This document shows positions 37,482 to 46,402 of a stretch of 64,000 nt of DNA, one piece after another. A program made the translations under genes and the position numbers. The DNA is from Mesorhizobium amorphae CCNWGS0123. Its GTDB lineage: Bacteria > Pseudomonadota > Alphaproteobacteria > Rhizobiales > Rhizobiaceae. Where the stretch lies: positions 434,001 through 498,000 of the forward strand of contig NZ_CP015322.1 in NCBI RefSeq assembly GCF_001686985.1. The letters run 5' to 3'. Each line of letters opens with the position of its first letter. Within the stretch, counting starts at the first letter, position 1. Below the pieces are notes generated by a model, which saw only the letters and a list, made by a program, of their open reading frames with translations, made no database searches and was not told where the DNA came from.

Positions 37482-38446
37482 TGCCTCTCGACCACTTCGT
37501 TTCGCAAGTCCATTTGAAGAATTTTTACTCCAACGGCGGATGCGGACCGTTGGTCGGGATCAAAAAAGACGACCTGAAAAAATTCCGTCCGTGGTCAGAC
37601 AATGTGTGCCGTCGGCCGGACGGCAGCACCAATGATTTTTTGGTCGAGCCTCGCGCGATCGAGGCCTTTCTAAAACGCGTGGAGCCAAACTACAACACGG
37701 CGCTCGAAGCGATACGGCGTCGGGATATTGATGAAACGGCCGTCTACGTCATCGCTGGCTTCGTCGCCTATGTCATGACATGTTCGCCGACCGCAATGCG
37801 TATCGGCACTCCCCATATTGCAGCGACCCTCCAATCGGCGGCAGAAATCATCGATGCCCAGGGCCTTTTCCCAGCTGCTCCGAAGGAGCTTGGCAACAAG
37901 AGCATGACCGAGTTGCTTGAAATGGGCGCCGTCCGGTTCAACGTCAACGAGAGATACCCACAGGCGATTGGCATAACCAGCATCGAAGCGCGGGTTGATG
38001 TTCTTGGCAACGCGGGGTGGGATGTAATGTTCGCCGATCCCGCTTACGGGACATTTTTCACGAGCGATTTCCCAGTAGGGCTTGGACCGTCCTTCGACAA
38101 TCGCGTCGTGAGCAAGACGGTGCCATTGGCCCCCGACATTGCGGTTCGCATACATCCAAAAATACGCGAACGCGGCATGGAATTAGACTTTTCGTTCCCT
38201 CATTTTCGTGCGCGGTTTCGCAAGTTGAGACCTGAAGAAACGCGAGAGGTAAACCGCCAATTGGTGCGGGCTGCCGAGACGATGGTGTTCTACAACGACG
38301 ACGCAGAATGGCTACTGCCGTTTGTACGCAAGAACCGCAATCATAGGGTAGAGTCGCTTGTCGATCGTATTCCAGCACCGGGCGGTGGCAAAATGGTGGT
38401 CGCTAAGCAGGGGGTGATGCCCTACCAACGCCCGTCTTTGCCGTAG
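37481..38446 (+). CDS. DUF4238 domain protein
   Basis: A 321-residue protein beginning MPLDHFVSQVHLKNFYSNGG, the typical start of DUF4238 proteins (H-(Y/F)-(I/V)-x2-x-(Y/L)-L-(R/K)-x-F), with FADPAYGTFFTSDFPVGLGP further on, a conserved block of the family. DUF4238 genes occur in many accessory regions and have no settled function. Its start overlaps the upstream stop. I chose this ATG over an in-frame start 54 bases upstream because of the overlap and the domain start. Confidence 0.78.
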   Translation: MPLDHFVSQVHLKNFYSNGGCGPLVGIKKDDLKKFRPWSDNVCRRPDGSTNDFLVEPRAIEAFLKRVEPNYNTALEAIRRRDIDETAVYVIAGFVAYVMTCSPTAMRIGTPHIAATLQSAAEIIDAQGLFPAAPKELGNKSMTELLEMGAVRFNVNERYPQAIGITSIEARVDVLGNAGWDVMFADPAYGTFFTSDFPVGLGPSFDNRVVSKTVPLAPDIAVRIHPKIRERGMELDFSFPHFRARFRKLRPEETREVNRQLVRAAETMVFYNDDAEWLLPFVRKNRNHRVESLVDRIPAPGGGKMVVAKQGVMPYQRPSLP

Positions 38447-38962
38447 AGAAAAGTCGCCGACGGTTTTAGGCTCTGGCCATCTAGTCGGCTACCCACTCAT
38501 CGCAGAGCATGCACCGAGACGTGCCCCAACCGATCATCGCGGCTAGGGCGGATGACGATTTCGACATCACGGTTTAGCAGCGTAAGAAAACCCATAAGCC
38601 GTTCGACGGAAAATCCATCGAGGCGATAATTTACCAGCGCCGCGCTTGGTGTTGCCAATTAATCGCAAGGCCGCGCAGCATCTCTCCCGCGAACTCGGCG
38701 TGCAGTATAAGACCGCTTGGGTCCTGTCGCTGAAGATCAAGTAAGCCTTGCGTCTGTGCCGTGTCGGCATGAAGCGTGAGGCGAGGTTCAGATAGGCAGC
38801 AAATATGCAGGTGGTCGTATCAAGCAGGAGAACAAGGCCGAGGACCGGATCGCGCAAGCCGAAGGTGCGACCCTCCGGAGACCGCGCCCTTGTTCGTGCA
38901 GGGGGCGAAGCCCTAATTCTGAGGCAAAGCATAGATTGCTATAGCTCACTATTTGTGTCACA
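38447..38962. other. Intergenic stretch with a transposase relic
   Basis: No intact gene. It contains the IS1595-like fragment listed separately and otherwise nothing recognisable before the Fic operator. Confidence 0.5.
38640..38745 (+). pseudogene. IS1595-family transposase fragment
   Basis: One frame reads NRKAAQHLSRELGVQYKTAW followed by a stop, close to the QLSRQLGVQYKTAWFMLHRI segment of IS1595 transposases. Only about 30 codons are left. Confidence 0.6.
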
Positions 38963-38993
38963 ATGAGTTATAGAGAGGTGCCTTATAACTCAT
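38963..38993. promoter_or_regulatory. Inverted repeat overlapping the fic start codon
   Basis: ATGAGTTATA at 38963-38972 and TATAACTCAT at 38984-38993 form a perfect 10-base inverted repeat with an 11-base spacer. The second arm contains the first bases of the fic ATG. It is a likely operator or an mRNA hairpin that would hide the ribosome site (GAGAGG in the loop). Confidence 0.65.
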
Positions 38994-40107
38994 GGCATGG
39001 AATTGGGAGCAGGCCGACTGGCCGCATTTCACCTACGATAAGAAGAAGCTGGAACCGCTGGAAAGCGAGTTTCTGCTGCGATCGGGCGAGTTCCTGGGCG
39101 TCTTTCGTCATGTAGGGTCCGACGATCGCGACCAAATCCGCATCGACCTTATCAGCGAAGAAGCCTTGAAGACATCCGCAATCGAGGGGGAGTACCTCAA
39201 CCGCGAGAGTTTGCAATCATCCTTGCGCCAGCAACTTGGATTGGGCAGGGAGACTAGGCGCATTCCCCCTGCCGAGCGCGGCATCGCGGAAATGATGGCC
39301 GATGTATATTTGCATTTTGCCGACGCGCTCTCGCATCGCACCCTCTACGCTTGGCACAAGATGGTGATGTCGGGTGAACGACGTATGGAGACCATCGGGA
39401 ATTATCGCCAGCACGCCGACGCTATGCAGATCGTTTCCAATCGGCTGGATAAGCCCAAAGTGCATTTCGAGGCCCCGCCCTCCGCGCGGGTGAAAACCGA
39501 AATGGACGCCTTCGCCGCTTGGTTCAACGATACCTCACCCAAAGGCAAGACACCGATCCCGGCGTTGACGCGTGCCGGTATCGCGCACCTTTATTTCGAG
39601 AGCATTCACCCGTTCGAGGATGGCAACGGTCGCATAGGGCGTGCCCTTTGCGAAAAGGCGTTGGCGCAAAACCTGGGCGAGCCCAGCCTCATCGCGTTGG
39701 CCTACACGATCGAGCGCCACCGCAAAGCCTATTACGATAGCCTGGAGGCCAACAACAAGAGCAACGCGATTACCAATTGGCTGCTATACTTCGCCAACAC
39801 TATCCTTGAAGCCCAGCGCGTAACCCTCGCCCGTGTTGAATTCTCTGTCGCCAAGGCCAAGTTTTACGAATGCTACCGGGGTCAGTTCACCGAGCGGCAG
39901 GAAAAGGTCATCGCCCGCATGTTCCGCGAAGGCATCGACGGCTTCAAAGGAGGGCTCAGCGCCGAGAATTATATCGCCATCACCCAGGCATCGCGCGCGA
40001 CGGCGACAAGAGATTTGCAGGACCTCGTTGCCAAGGGTGCACTGATAAGAACCGGCGAACGGCGACACACCCGTTACGCGTTGAACATCCTAGCTGGCCG
40101 CGCCTAA
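38992..40107 (+). CDS. Fic family protein (AMP transferase type) with inhibitory helix and C-terminal HTH
   Basis: A 371-residue protein. An N-terminal DUF4172-like segment contains an inhibitory helix TSAIEGE at residues 61-67, in the place where class II Fic proteins block ATP. The catalytic motif HPFEDGNGRIGR is complete at residues 206-217. The C-terminal 80 residues look like a winged helix (ITQASRATATRDLQDLVAKG), so it may bind DNA, perhaps the inverted repeat at its own start. Fic proteins AMPylate target proteins. The target is unknown. Confidence 0.9.
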   Translation: MAWNWEQADWPHFTYDKKKLEPLESEFLLRSGEFLGVFRHVGSDDRDQIRIDLISEEALKTSAIEGEYLNRESLQSSLRQQLGLGRETRRIPPAERGIAEMMADVYLHFADALSHRTLYAWHKMVMSGERRMETIGNYRQHADAMQIVSNRLDKPKVHFEAPPSARVKTEMDAFAAWFNDTSPKGKTPIPALTRAGIAHLYFESIHPFEDGNGRIGRALCEKALAQNLGEPSLIALAYTIERHRKAYYDSLEANNKSNAITNWLLYFANTILEAQRVTLARVEFSVAKAKFYECYRGQFTERQEKVIARMFREGIDGFKGGLSAENYIAITQASRATATRDLQDLVAKGALIRTGERRHTRYALNILAGRA

Positions 40108-40224
40108 ACCATAACAGAGAAAGAAGAAGCAGGCTGTCAAAGAGCCTGCTTGGAGCATTGAGGGGTGGCTGGCTGCAAGCCGGCAGGAAGTCGTCGATTG
40201 GCTGACACGGCACGTCTTCGCGTA

Positions 40225-40371
40225 GAAACCCTTTTCAGGAACAAAGTCCATCAGGCCTTCATGCGACACGCGAAACAGAGCTTCGCGCACCGGGACAGGG
40301 CTGACGCCGAGAATGGTCGAGATCTGGCGAGTGCTTATCGGAACGCTGTCCGATAAGACGTTGCGTTCCAT
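40225..40371 (-). pseudogene. GntR-family regulator N-terminal fragment
   Basis: Minus-strand reading gives ISTRQISTILGVSPVPVREA and LMDFVPEKGFYAK, the winged-helix start of a GntR/FadR regulator. The effector domain is missing and the frame degenerates. Confidence 0.7.
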
Positions 40372-40790
40372 AGTTTTTCACAAAGCGATACGCACGCCTC
40401 TGCGCATGTGACGTCACGGCCCCCTCCGGAGTGGGCCGCGGGTGGCGGTAAGCCCCTTGCGATTTTTGCTGGCGCCGACCGTCAGGACGGCGATCGTCTC
40501 CGCAGATCCGCGCATCGCCGCCTGAAATCGCACGAACTCCCGCGCATCAGTATGTCTGCCTACCATGCTTGTCTTACCCTCCACTCCCTCTATCGGGATG
40601 GACATATTTGTCACGGCTGCCGCACGAAGCGCTTCATCACCAACCGCTCTACGGTCCCATCGGAGATGCCATTGCCGCCCGCCGTGACAGAATCATCAAG
40701 ACGCGTGCCGAATTAGTGTACCGTCCGCGTTGAACTCCTTCTCCGTTCCGCGGCCCGCCCCTCACCCTTTGGTCGGGCTTCCGACATTTT

Positions 40791-40806
40791 TGTCCACCTT
40801 CGGACA
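40791..40806. promoter_or_regulatory. Isolated NifA-type activator site
   Basis: TGTCCACCTTCGGACA matches TGT-N10-ACA exactly. The nearest good -24/-12 element is at 41326, over 500 bases away, which is farther than usual. It may be a chance match, a remnant, or a distant enhancer of prxS-rpoN2. Confidence 0.45.
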
Positions 40807-41325
40807 CAAAGGTTTCATGGGACCGCTGCCGCCGCAAGGTTGCGACAAAGCGGCGCCGGAAAAAGACACCGGTGGTCGATGCAGGGGCTGTGGATGCCGC
40901 AATCGCCGCGGCGGACATTGGGCTTCGACGTGATGTCGTCCGCCACCTGATGAGATCGCCATCTTAGCCGACAGGCTTTCCTTCGTGGCGGCTCCTGGTC
41001 AGCTGATCGTGGCCGCCGGCGGCAGCAGCGCCGAGAACATGCCAGCCCTATGCTCGAGCCTGTGCGCAGGTGCGACCAAATACGGGCATCCGCGAACATT
41101 CAGCTGCGATTTGGAAATTGGCAGCATGTCGTCTCTTCACGACACGGTCGGCGGACATCCCTTCGATCTCCAAGGCAACACCTTAGAATCCGGTGATGCA
41201 GTCGCAGGTCAGCACCTTTGCTCGGTGCGCGTGAGGCAAGCGACTATGGCGCGGGGTCTTGGCGAAGGCATGGTCCTTTCTCTGAAGGCAAAAAGATCGC
41301 TTTAACCCGCTGCTTTCAAGTCAGA

Positions 41326-41341
41326 TGGCATGGCGTTTGCA
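41326..41341 (+). promoter_or_regulatory. Sigma-54 (-24/-12) promoter upstream of prxS-rpoN2
   Basis: TGGCATGGCGTTTGCA has GG and GC exactly 10 bases apart and the TTTGCA core. Transcription would start near 41352 and run through the irr-like relic into prxS. In Rhizobium etli the prxS-rpoN2 operon is known to be NifA/RpoN-activated, which fits. Confidence 0.85.
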
Positions 41342-41504
41342 GCACACACTAGAACCGACAAAGGCACAGAGAAAGCGACGCGCAACCCATGGCCAACAGG
41401 CGACGTTCCAGACAAGCGCCTGAGGAAACCGGGCCCATTCCGGTTAAACATCGGCACGTCATCCTCTCCAGACATCCGTGCTCGGTAGCTGTTCCCCGCA
41501 CATC

Positions 41505-41880
41505 TGGCCCGACGCCGACATCCAAACGTGGGGCGCTCGCCCAATTGCTGCTTGTCGGTCCTCATCAGCATGTGAATGCCGAAGAACTGCATCAAAGGGC
41601 CACCCATGCCTACGCCGGCGTGTCACTGGCCAACACGCCGGAACAGTTCCGTGAAGCGAGGCTCTTGCGCGACGTCACAGTTGAGGCGTCACACGCCTAT
41701 TTCGACAACGACACTGCCGATCCCCTCTATTTTTCCTCAAGGACGAGCAGCGGGTCATTGATATCGCTTCCAGCGCGGTCGCCGTCGAAGGCCTGCTCGA
41801 GCCGTCTGAAGGCACCCGGATCACCCATATTGACCTGGCCGTTTTTGGTCACAAAGACAACGAGCCAAGGGCTTCCCAGG
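41505..41880 (+). pseudogene. Decayed irr-like (Fur family) regulator
   Basis: One frame reads ALAQLLLVGPHQHVNAEELH then VSLA and FREARLLRDVTVEASHAYFD, the HTH region of the iron-response regulator Irr but lacking a few residues after SLA. A frameshift near 41738 moves the rest (RVIDIASSAVAVEGLLEPSE, ITHIDLAVFG) to another frame. It lies between the sigma-54 promoter and prxS, and its first frame stays open into prxS. Confidence 0.75.
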
Positions 41881-42003
41881 CAACTGGATGGAAAAGAATG
41901 GAAGCCGCAAAGGTCCGCATCTCATGTCCGCCATGCCGGCCGATGCTGCATCGGCCCAAACCAGGAAACCATGCACCAGTTTTCTTCCAAAGGAGCAATA
42001 GTG

Positions 42004-42537
42004 ATGACCGTTACAAAGAAGGTTCCCTTCGTCACCTTTCGCACGCGTGTTCGTGATGAGAACGTTGAGGGGCCAAATCCATACCGCTGGGAAGACAAGA
42101 CATCCGACGACTATTTCGGGGGCAAGCGGGTCGTCCTGTTCTCGCTGCCTGGCGCCTTCACCCCGACCTGCTCGACCTACCAAGTGCCCAATTTCGAAAA
42201 GCTCTATGACGAGTTTGCGAAGGAGGGCATTGACGCGATCTACTGCGTCTCCGTCAACGATGCCTTCGTCATGAATGCGTGGGCGAAGAGCTTGGGCCTG
42301 CAGAAGGTCGAGCTCATTCCCGACGGCTCCGGCGAGTTCACGCGCAAAATGGGCATGCTGGTCGCCAAGGACAATCTCGGCTTCGGCATGCGCTCCTGGC
42401 GCTACGCCGCCCTGATCAACAATGGCGCGGTGGAGCAGTGGTTCGAGGAAGAAGGTTTCTCCGACAACTGCGAGGCCGATCCTTATGGTGTCTCATCCCC
42501 GCAAAACGTCCTTGAAACACTGAAGGCCCCCGCATGA
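42004..42537 (+). CDS. prxS: Peroxiredoxin (Prx5/AhpE-like), symbiotic PrxS type
   Basis: A 177-residue protein. The peroxidatic cysteine lies in LPGAFTPTCSTYQVPNFEKL, the PxxxTxxC motif of Prx5. It would remove hydrogen peroxide or alkyl peroxides in nitrogen-fixing cells. AAAGGAG precedes the ATG at 42004. The same frame is open upstream to 41389 through the irr relic, so a longer fusion is possible but unlikely. rpoN2 follows 70 bases downstream. Confidence 0.9.
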   Translation: MTVTKKVPFVTFRTRVRDENVEGPNPYRWEDKTSDDYFGGKRVVLFSLPGAFTPTCSTYQVPNFEKLYDEFAKEGIDAIYCVSVNDAFVMNAWAKSLGLQKVELIPDGSGEFTRKMGMLVAKDNLGFGMRSWRYAALINNGAVEQWFEEEGFSDNCEADPYGVSSPQNVLETLKAPA

Positions 42538-42607
42538 CGGGGGTAACGTCTCGCCGATCCCACTACGCACGGCCAAGAGCCTCCCCAATCGGTTTTGAGG
42601 GCTAACC

Positions 42608-44092
42608 ATGCAATCCTCAGCAAGCCTGCTTCAACGCCAGAAGCAATCTATGGTCGCATCGCCTCAGCTGATTGCGTCGATTCGCTTGCTGCAACTGGCG
42701 CGTGCCGAACTGCATCAGTTCGTGGAGCAGGAACTCGAGAAGAACCCGCTTTTGGAGCCTGCTTCAAACGACGGCGAGTCTTTTGGCGATGTTTTGCCGA
42801 TGTCGCGGGAGGATCAGATCGGCGCACGCGAAAACGACATTGATAGGCCGACGAGCGCCGGAGCCTCCGAACGACTCGGGGATTGGAAATCGCTGCGCAA
42901 CACAACGAACAACCCGCCGGGTAATCGCCCCACCTTGGACGAGTTTACCGCCTCCACCGAAACATTGCACGACCATGTCGCTGGCCAGATCGCGCTCACG
43001 CCATTCACACCGCAGGAGCGGCTGATAGCTGGCCAGCTTGCCGCTCATCTGGAAGACACCGGCTATCTTCAGGCACACCTTTCGGAGCTGGCCGAGCGCC
43101 TAAATATCCGGACGGCTGATGTGGAACGGGTTCTCGCAGCGTTGCAGCAATTTGATCCACCGGGAATTTTTGCTCGAACTCTCAGCGAATGCCTCGAGAT
43201 ACAGTTACGCCAGCGAGACCGGTTCGACCCGGCGATGGCAGCCTTGGTTGCCAATCTCGAGCTGCTTGCACGACGCGATTTTCAGGCATTGAAGCAGCTT
43301 TGCGGCGTCGATCAAGAAGACCTTCTCGACATGTTGCATGAAATCCGTGCGCTCGATCCCAAGCCTGGAAATCGATTCCAATCCGGAGCGCCGGAATCCA
43401 TCATACCCGACGTCTGGGTCACGCCCTCGCCGGGAGGAGGATGGCAGATCGAACTTGATCCCGACACGTTGCCCAAGCTGCTGATCAACCAAACCTACTT
43501 GGCCGAAGTCTCGCGTCTCACCGACCAAAATCCGAAAGATCAAGCATTTCTCAACGAATGCCTGCAAAACGCGAACTGGCTGATCCGCAGCCTCGATCAG
43601 CGCGCCAAGACAATTCTTAAGGTTACGGCTGAAATCGTGCGACAGCAGGGTGCCTTCTTGGAACATGGCGTCGCCCATCTGCGGCCTCTCAATCTCAGGA
43701 CTGTCGCCGAAGCGATCAACGTGCACGAGTCAACCGTGAGCCGGGTGACCTCGAACAAGTACATGCTTACCCCGCGCGGGGTGTTCGAACTGAAGTATTT
43801 CTTCACTGTCGCACTTGTCTCCTGCCAAGGCGGCGAGGCGCACTCCGCGGAAGCTGTCCGCCACCGGATCAAAGCGATAATTGCCGCAGAATCCCCCGGT
43901 GACGTGCTTTCCGACGATGACATCGCTGTCCGGCTGAAGAACACCGGCATCGATGTCGCGCGCCGTACCGTCACAAAATATCGCGAGGCGATGAACATCC
44001 CCTCCTCCGTACAACGGCGCCGGGAAAAGCGCTTATGGCTCAGTGCCAATCAGGGCATGGCGCCTGGTACCGCTGACCAAAGCGGCGCTTAA
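42608..44092 (+). CDS. rpoN: RNA polymerase sigma-54 factor (second, symbiotic copy)
   Basis: A 494-residue protein. The N-terminal region I is Gln/Leu-rich (SASLLQRQKQSMVASPQLIA), a core-binding region and HTH (TVAEAINVHESTVSRVTSNK) follow, and the RpoN box ARRTVTKYRE is at residues about 451-460. It directs transcription at the -24/-12 promoters seen in this window together with NifA. Its position after prxS matches rpoN2 of other rhizobia. It converges with nifQ; the two stops overlap by a few bases. Confidence 0.95.
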   Translation: MQSSASLLQRQKQSMVASPQLIASIRLLQLARAELHQFVEQELEKNPLLEPASNDGESFGDVLPMSREDQIGARENDIDRPTSAGASERLGDWKSLRNTTNNPPGNRPTLDEFTASTETLHDHVAGQIALTPFTPQERLIAGQLAAHLEDTGYLQAHLSELAERLNIRTADVERVLAALQQFDPPGIFARTLSECLEIQLRQRDRFDPAMAALVANLELLARRDFQALKQLCGVDQEDLLDMLHEIRALDPKPGNRFQSGAPESIIPDVWVTPSPGGGWQIELDPDTLPKLLINQTYLAEVSRLTDQNPKDQAFLNECLQNANWLIRSLDQRAKTILKVTAEIVRQQGAFLEHGVAHLRPLNLRTVAEAINVHESTVSRVTSNKYMLTPRGVFELKYFFTVALVSCQGGEAHSAEAVRHRIKAIIAAESPGDVLSDDDIAVRLKNTGIDVARRTVTKYREAMNIPSSVQRRREKRLWLSANQGMAPGTADQSGA

Positions 44093-44709
44093 TCCAAAGC
44101 GATCCCGTTCTTGATCCGTGCGAGGCGACTTTCGCCTTCCTCCGGGCCGAAGCAGCTTTCGAAATCGTTGCATTCCCGGCAACTCGGTGTGGTGCATAGG
44201 GAAAAACCTTCAGCCTCGCAGAGCTTGCGGTAAAAGTACTTCTTCCATCTCATGTTTTTGGTGTTGCCAGCCGCTAGCGTTGGGAAATGCGTGGCAAGCA
44301 AGCGGCTGACCTCGGCCCGATTGAAAAGTCCAAGGTCCTGCCACAGATGGTCATTGCGCATGGCACGCCGGGCGATGATCTTGGCGAACCGGACGCTCGC
44401 TAGGTCGCCCGGCCGGGCATGCGCCAAAAGCAGGCCGCGCAGGAGTTCTTCCTCCAGATCCGGCTCGGGCTCGTCCACCTCTTCCAAAGCGAACGCTCCG
44501 ATAGGAATGGCAGGGAAGCCGCGGGACAGGACATCGCGCAGCTCGGCGCGCGAAAGGCCGGTTGCTTCCGTTGCCGTCGCCTCGCCGGCCTCGAGTTCCT
44601 CGAGCGCACATGAAAGCACACAGCCAAGCACATGCTGGTCAAATCCGCTTTCCAGCTCGATCCGCGGCCGTTGGCGGTCGATGAACCAGCCATAGTGACG
44701 GGCGAACAT
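44089..44709 (-). CDS. nifQ: Molybdenum delivery protein NifQ
   Basis: About 206 residues. The C-terminal cysteine motif CTTPSCRECNDFESC (C-x4-C-x2-C-x5-C) and the KKYFYRKLCEAEGFSLC block define NifQ, which supplies a Mo-Fe-S precursor for FeMo-cofactor. ATG at 44709 is preferred since GAGGAG lies 10 bases upstream; ATG at 44718 is only 1 base from that site. It follows a decayed fdxB copy and converges on rpoN. Confidence 0.92.
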   Translation of the reverse strand: MFARHYGWFIDRQRPRIELESGFDQHVLGCVLSCALEELEAGEATATEATGLSRAELRDVLSRGFPAIPIGAFALEEVDEPEPDLEEELLRGLLLAHARPGDLASVRFAKIIARRAMRNDHLWQDLGLFNRAEVSRLLATHFPTLAAGNTKNMRWKKYFYRKLCEAEGFSLCTTPSCRECNDFESCFGPEEGESRLARIKNGIALD

Positions 44710-44736
44710 AGGTGCCATTCTCCTCTGGTTTGTCCA

Positions 44737-45056
44737 TCAAGCCATGCCGCGACCGGGTCCGCCGCAACAGGGCGTCTGTCAGTTCTTCGGGCAGACGAGG
44801 GCGCAGACTGGGCAGCCAATGCAGCCGCACAGCGGTCGAGAACCATGATCATGCGATTGAGCTCGCCGGCGACATCGCCCTCGCCGTCGCGGGCGCCGAA
44901 AATTTCACCCGCGTCATCGAAGCTGTAACGATGCAAGACCGCGCGCGAGCAGACGTTAAAACAGCGGCCGCAGCCCATCCAGGTCATGCCGTCGGTCGCG
45001 GTCAGATATCGCGGCATTCGTCTGGAGCCGTCGCGGGTGACGAAAGCGCTACGCAT
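44737..45056 (-). pseudogene. Decayed second fdxB
   Basis: It starts MRSAFVTRDGSRRMPRYLTA and keeps MGCGRCFNVCSR, but the first cluster cysteine is Trp (GMTWMGCG). After ELNRMIMVLDR a frameshift puts the second cluster out of frame. The bases just upstream (to about 45090) still resemble the end of the DUF683 gene at 22.04-22.08 kb. It is therefore a relic of a DUF683-fdxB-nifQ arrangement. Confidence 0.8.
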
Positions 45057-45090
45057 CGGGAATTCTCCGACGCACCGAACTCTCTCGCCC

Positions 45091-45349
45091 TTGCTGAGTG
45101 CCCGTCGTGCGAACGCTTTGCTGAAGCCGGCATCCTCGCCGTGCGAGCGGCATGCTAAACGCCGCCTGCGGCTAGGGGCCAGGGAACAGTCGACGGAGGC
45201 TGGGCACCGCATTCGCTTGAATTCCCTTTCTGACTGCACCTTCGACCCCGAGTCTATCGCTAGCAGCGCCCCCTAGACGCTCCGTGCCCCGATGTTGACC
45301 GCGCTTTGAAACGATCAAGCGGCAGAGGTGAGAGTTCAAGCCGTTGCGG
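45091..45349. other. Spacer with no recognised feature
   Basis: Nothing beyond the fading duplication is recognisable between the decayed fdxB and the end of the monooxygenase gene. Confidence 0.4.
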
Positions 45350-46402
45350 TCAACCGCCGGCATTCGCGAGCGACTTGTTGATCGCTGGAATGATCTTGTC
45401 GCCCCAAAGCTCGATCTGCCGCAGCATCGTCTTCTGGTCGAAATCCCCCAATTGGGTCTGAATAGCGATCTGGTCCGGTTTCAAGATATCGATTTCTTCC
45501 AGCAGGCGATCAATCACACGATTCACGCTGCCGATCGGCAGGTTCTGGCGCATAGTTTCGAATGAGAGATCCTGCTGCGTGGGCGTTTCCTGCAGGAGAT
45601 AACCGTCCAGGCTCTGCTGGCGGCGCTGATGCAGTGCTTCGGACAGCCGGCGCTGGAAGCGGGCATTGTCGAGATAGCTGTTGATCTCGGCCTCGTCGTC
45701 GCTGGCATAGCAGCAACGCAGCAGAGATAACTTGGCGTCCGTGACATTCTTGCCTTCGCAAGCCGCCGTCTTCTCGATTGTTTCGCGCAGCGCGCTCAAG
45801 GTCTCCAAGCCGTTGTGGAATGCTGTGACAAAGAAATTGTGTCCTTCGCGATAGGCCCGGCCTATGCGCGCGGGCCCGCTGGCGATCCAGATCGGCGGGG
45901 TCGGCCTCTGGACGGTGCGCACCGAAATCGCCGTCGGGGGTATGTTCTGATACTGGCCGTCGTGCTCGAAGATGTCTTGGTTGAGGCCCTTCAGAAGGAT
46001 GTCCAAATGTTCCGAAAAGAGGGCCGGCGCCTCCTCAATATTCACGCCGAAGCGCTCGAACTCGAATTGCTGGTATCCCGAGCCGACGCCGAGCTCGAGA
46101 CGGCCGTTCGCGAGGATGTCGGCGAAGCCGATCTCGGAAAGCAGGCGTTGCGGTTGATAGAGCGGCAGCACGCACACGGCAGTGCCAAGGCGAATGGTGC
46201 TCGTCACGCCGGCGCAGTGCGCCACCATCATCAAGGGCGAGGGAATCAGGCTGTAATTGTTGAAGTGGTGCTCCGCGAACCACGCGGTACCGAAGCCTGC
46301 CTGCTCGGAAACGACGGCCTGTTCGATAGAGTTGCGGATGACGCTATCGCACGTTTGATGATAGCCGCGCTGGGCGGCCAGGATGAAGGTCGCGAATTCC
46401 AT
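45350..46402 (-). CDS. LLM-class flavin-dependent monooxygenase (luciferase-like)
   Basis: A 350-residue protein starting MEFATFILAAQRGYHQTCDS. Family blocks are GTAWFAEHHFNNYSLIPSPL, RLGTAVCVLPLYQPQRLLSE and RLELGVGSGYQQFEFERFGV. Enzymes of this class use reduced flavin and O2 to oxidise ketones, aldehydes or terpenes. ATG at 46402 has AAGGA 8 bases upstream. It is the last gene of the P450 cluster and, by order, corresponds to y4vJ as I recall it from NGR234. Confidence 0.85.
   Translation of the reverse strand: MEFATFILAAQRGYHQTCDSVIRNSIEQAVVSEQAGFGTAWFAEHHFNNYSLIPSPLMMVAHCAGVTSTIRLGTAVCVLPLYQPQRLLSEIGFADILANGRLELGVGSGYQQFEFERFGVNIEEAPALFSEHLDILLKGLNQDIFEHDGQYQNIPPTAISVRTVQRPTPPIWIASGPARIGRAYREGHNFFVTAFHNGLETLSALRETIEKTAACEGKNVTDAKLSLLRCCYASDDEAEINSYLDNARFQRRLSEALHQRRQQSLDGYLLQETPTQQDLSFETMRQNLPIGSVNRVIDRLLEEIDILKPDQIAIQTQLGDFDQKTMLRQIELWGDKIIPAINKSLANAGG

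Larger units (their letters stand above)
40108..41325. other. 1.2 kb without an intact gene
   Basis: It contains a GntR relic near 40.3 kb and an isolated NifA-type site near 40.8 kb (both listed). A dyad TGTCGT-N6-ACGACA lies at about 41127-41144. No gene is supported. Confidence 0.5.

Noticed and set aside
41389..42003. N-terminal extension of the peroxiredoxin
   Set aside because: The open frame upstream is made of an out-of-frame irr relic; a strong ribosome site lies directly before 42004 and the family starts there.
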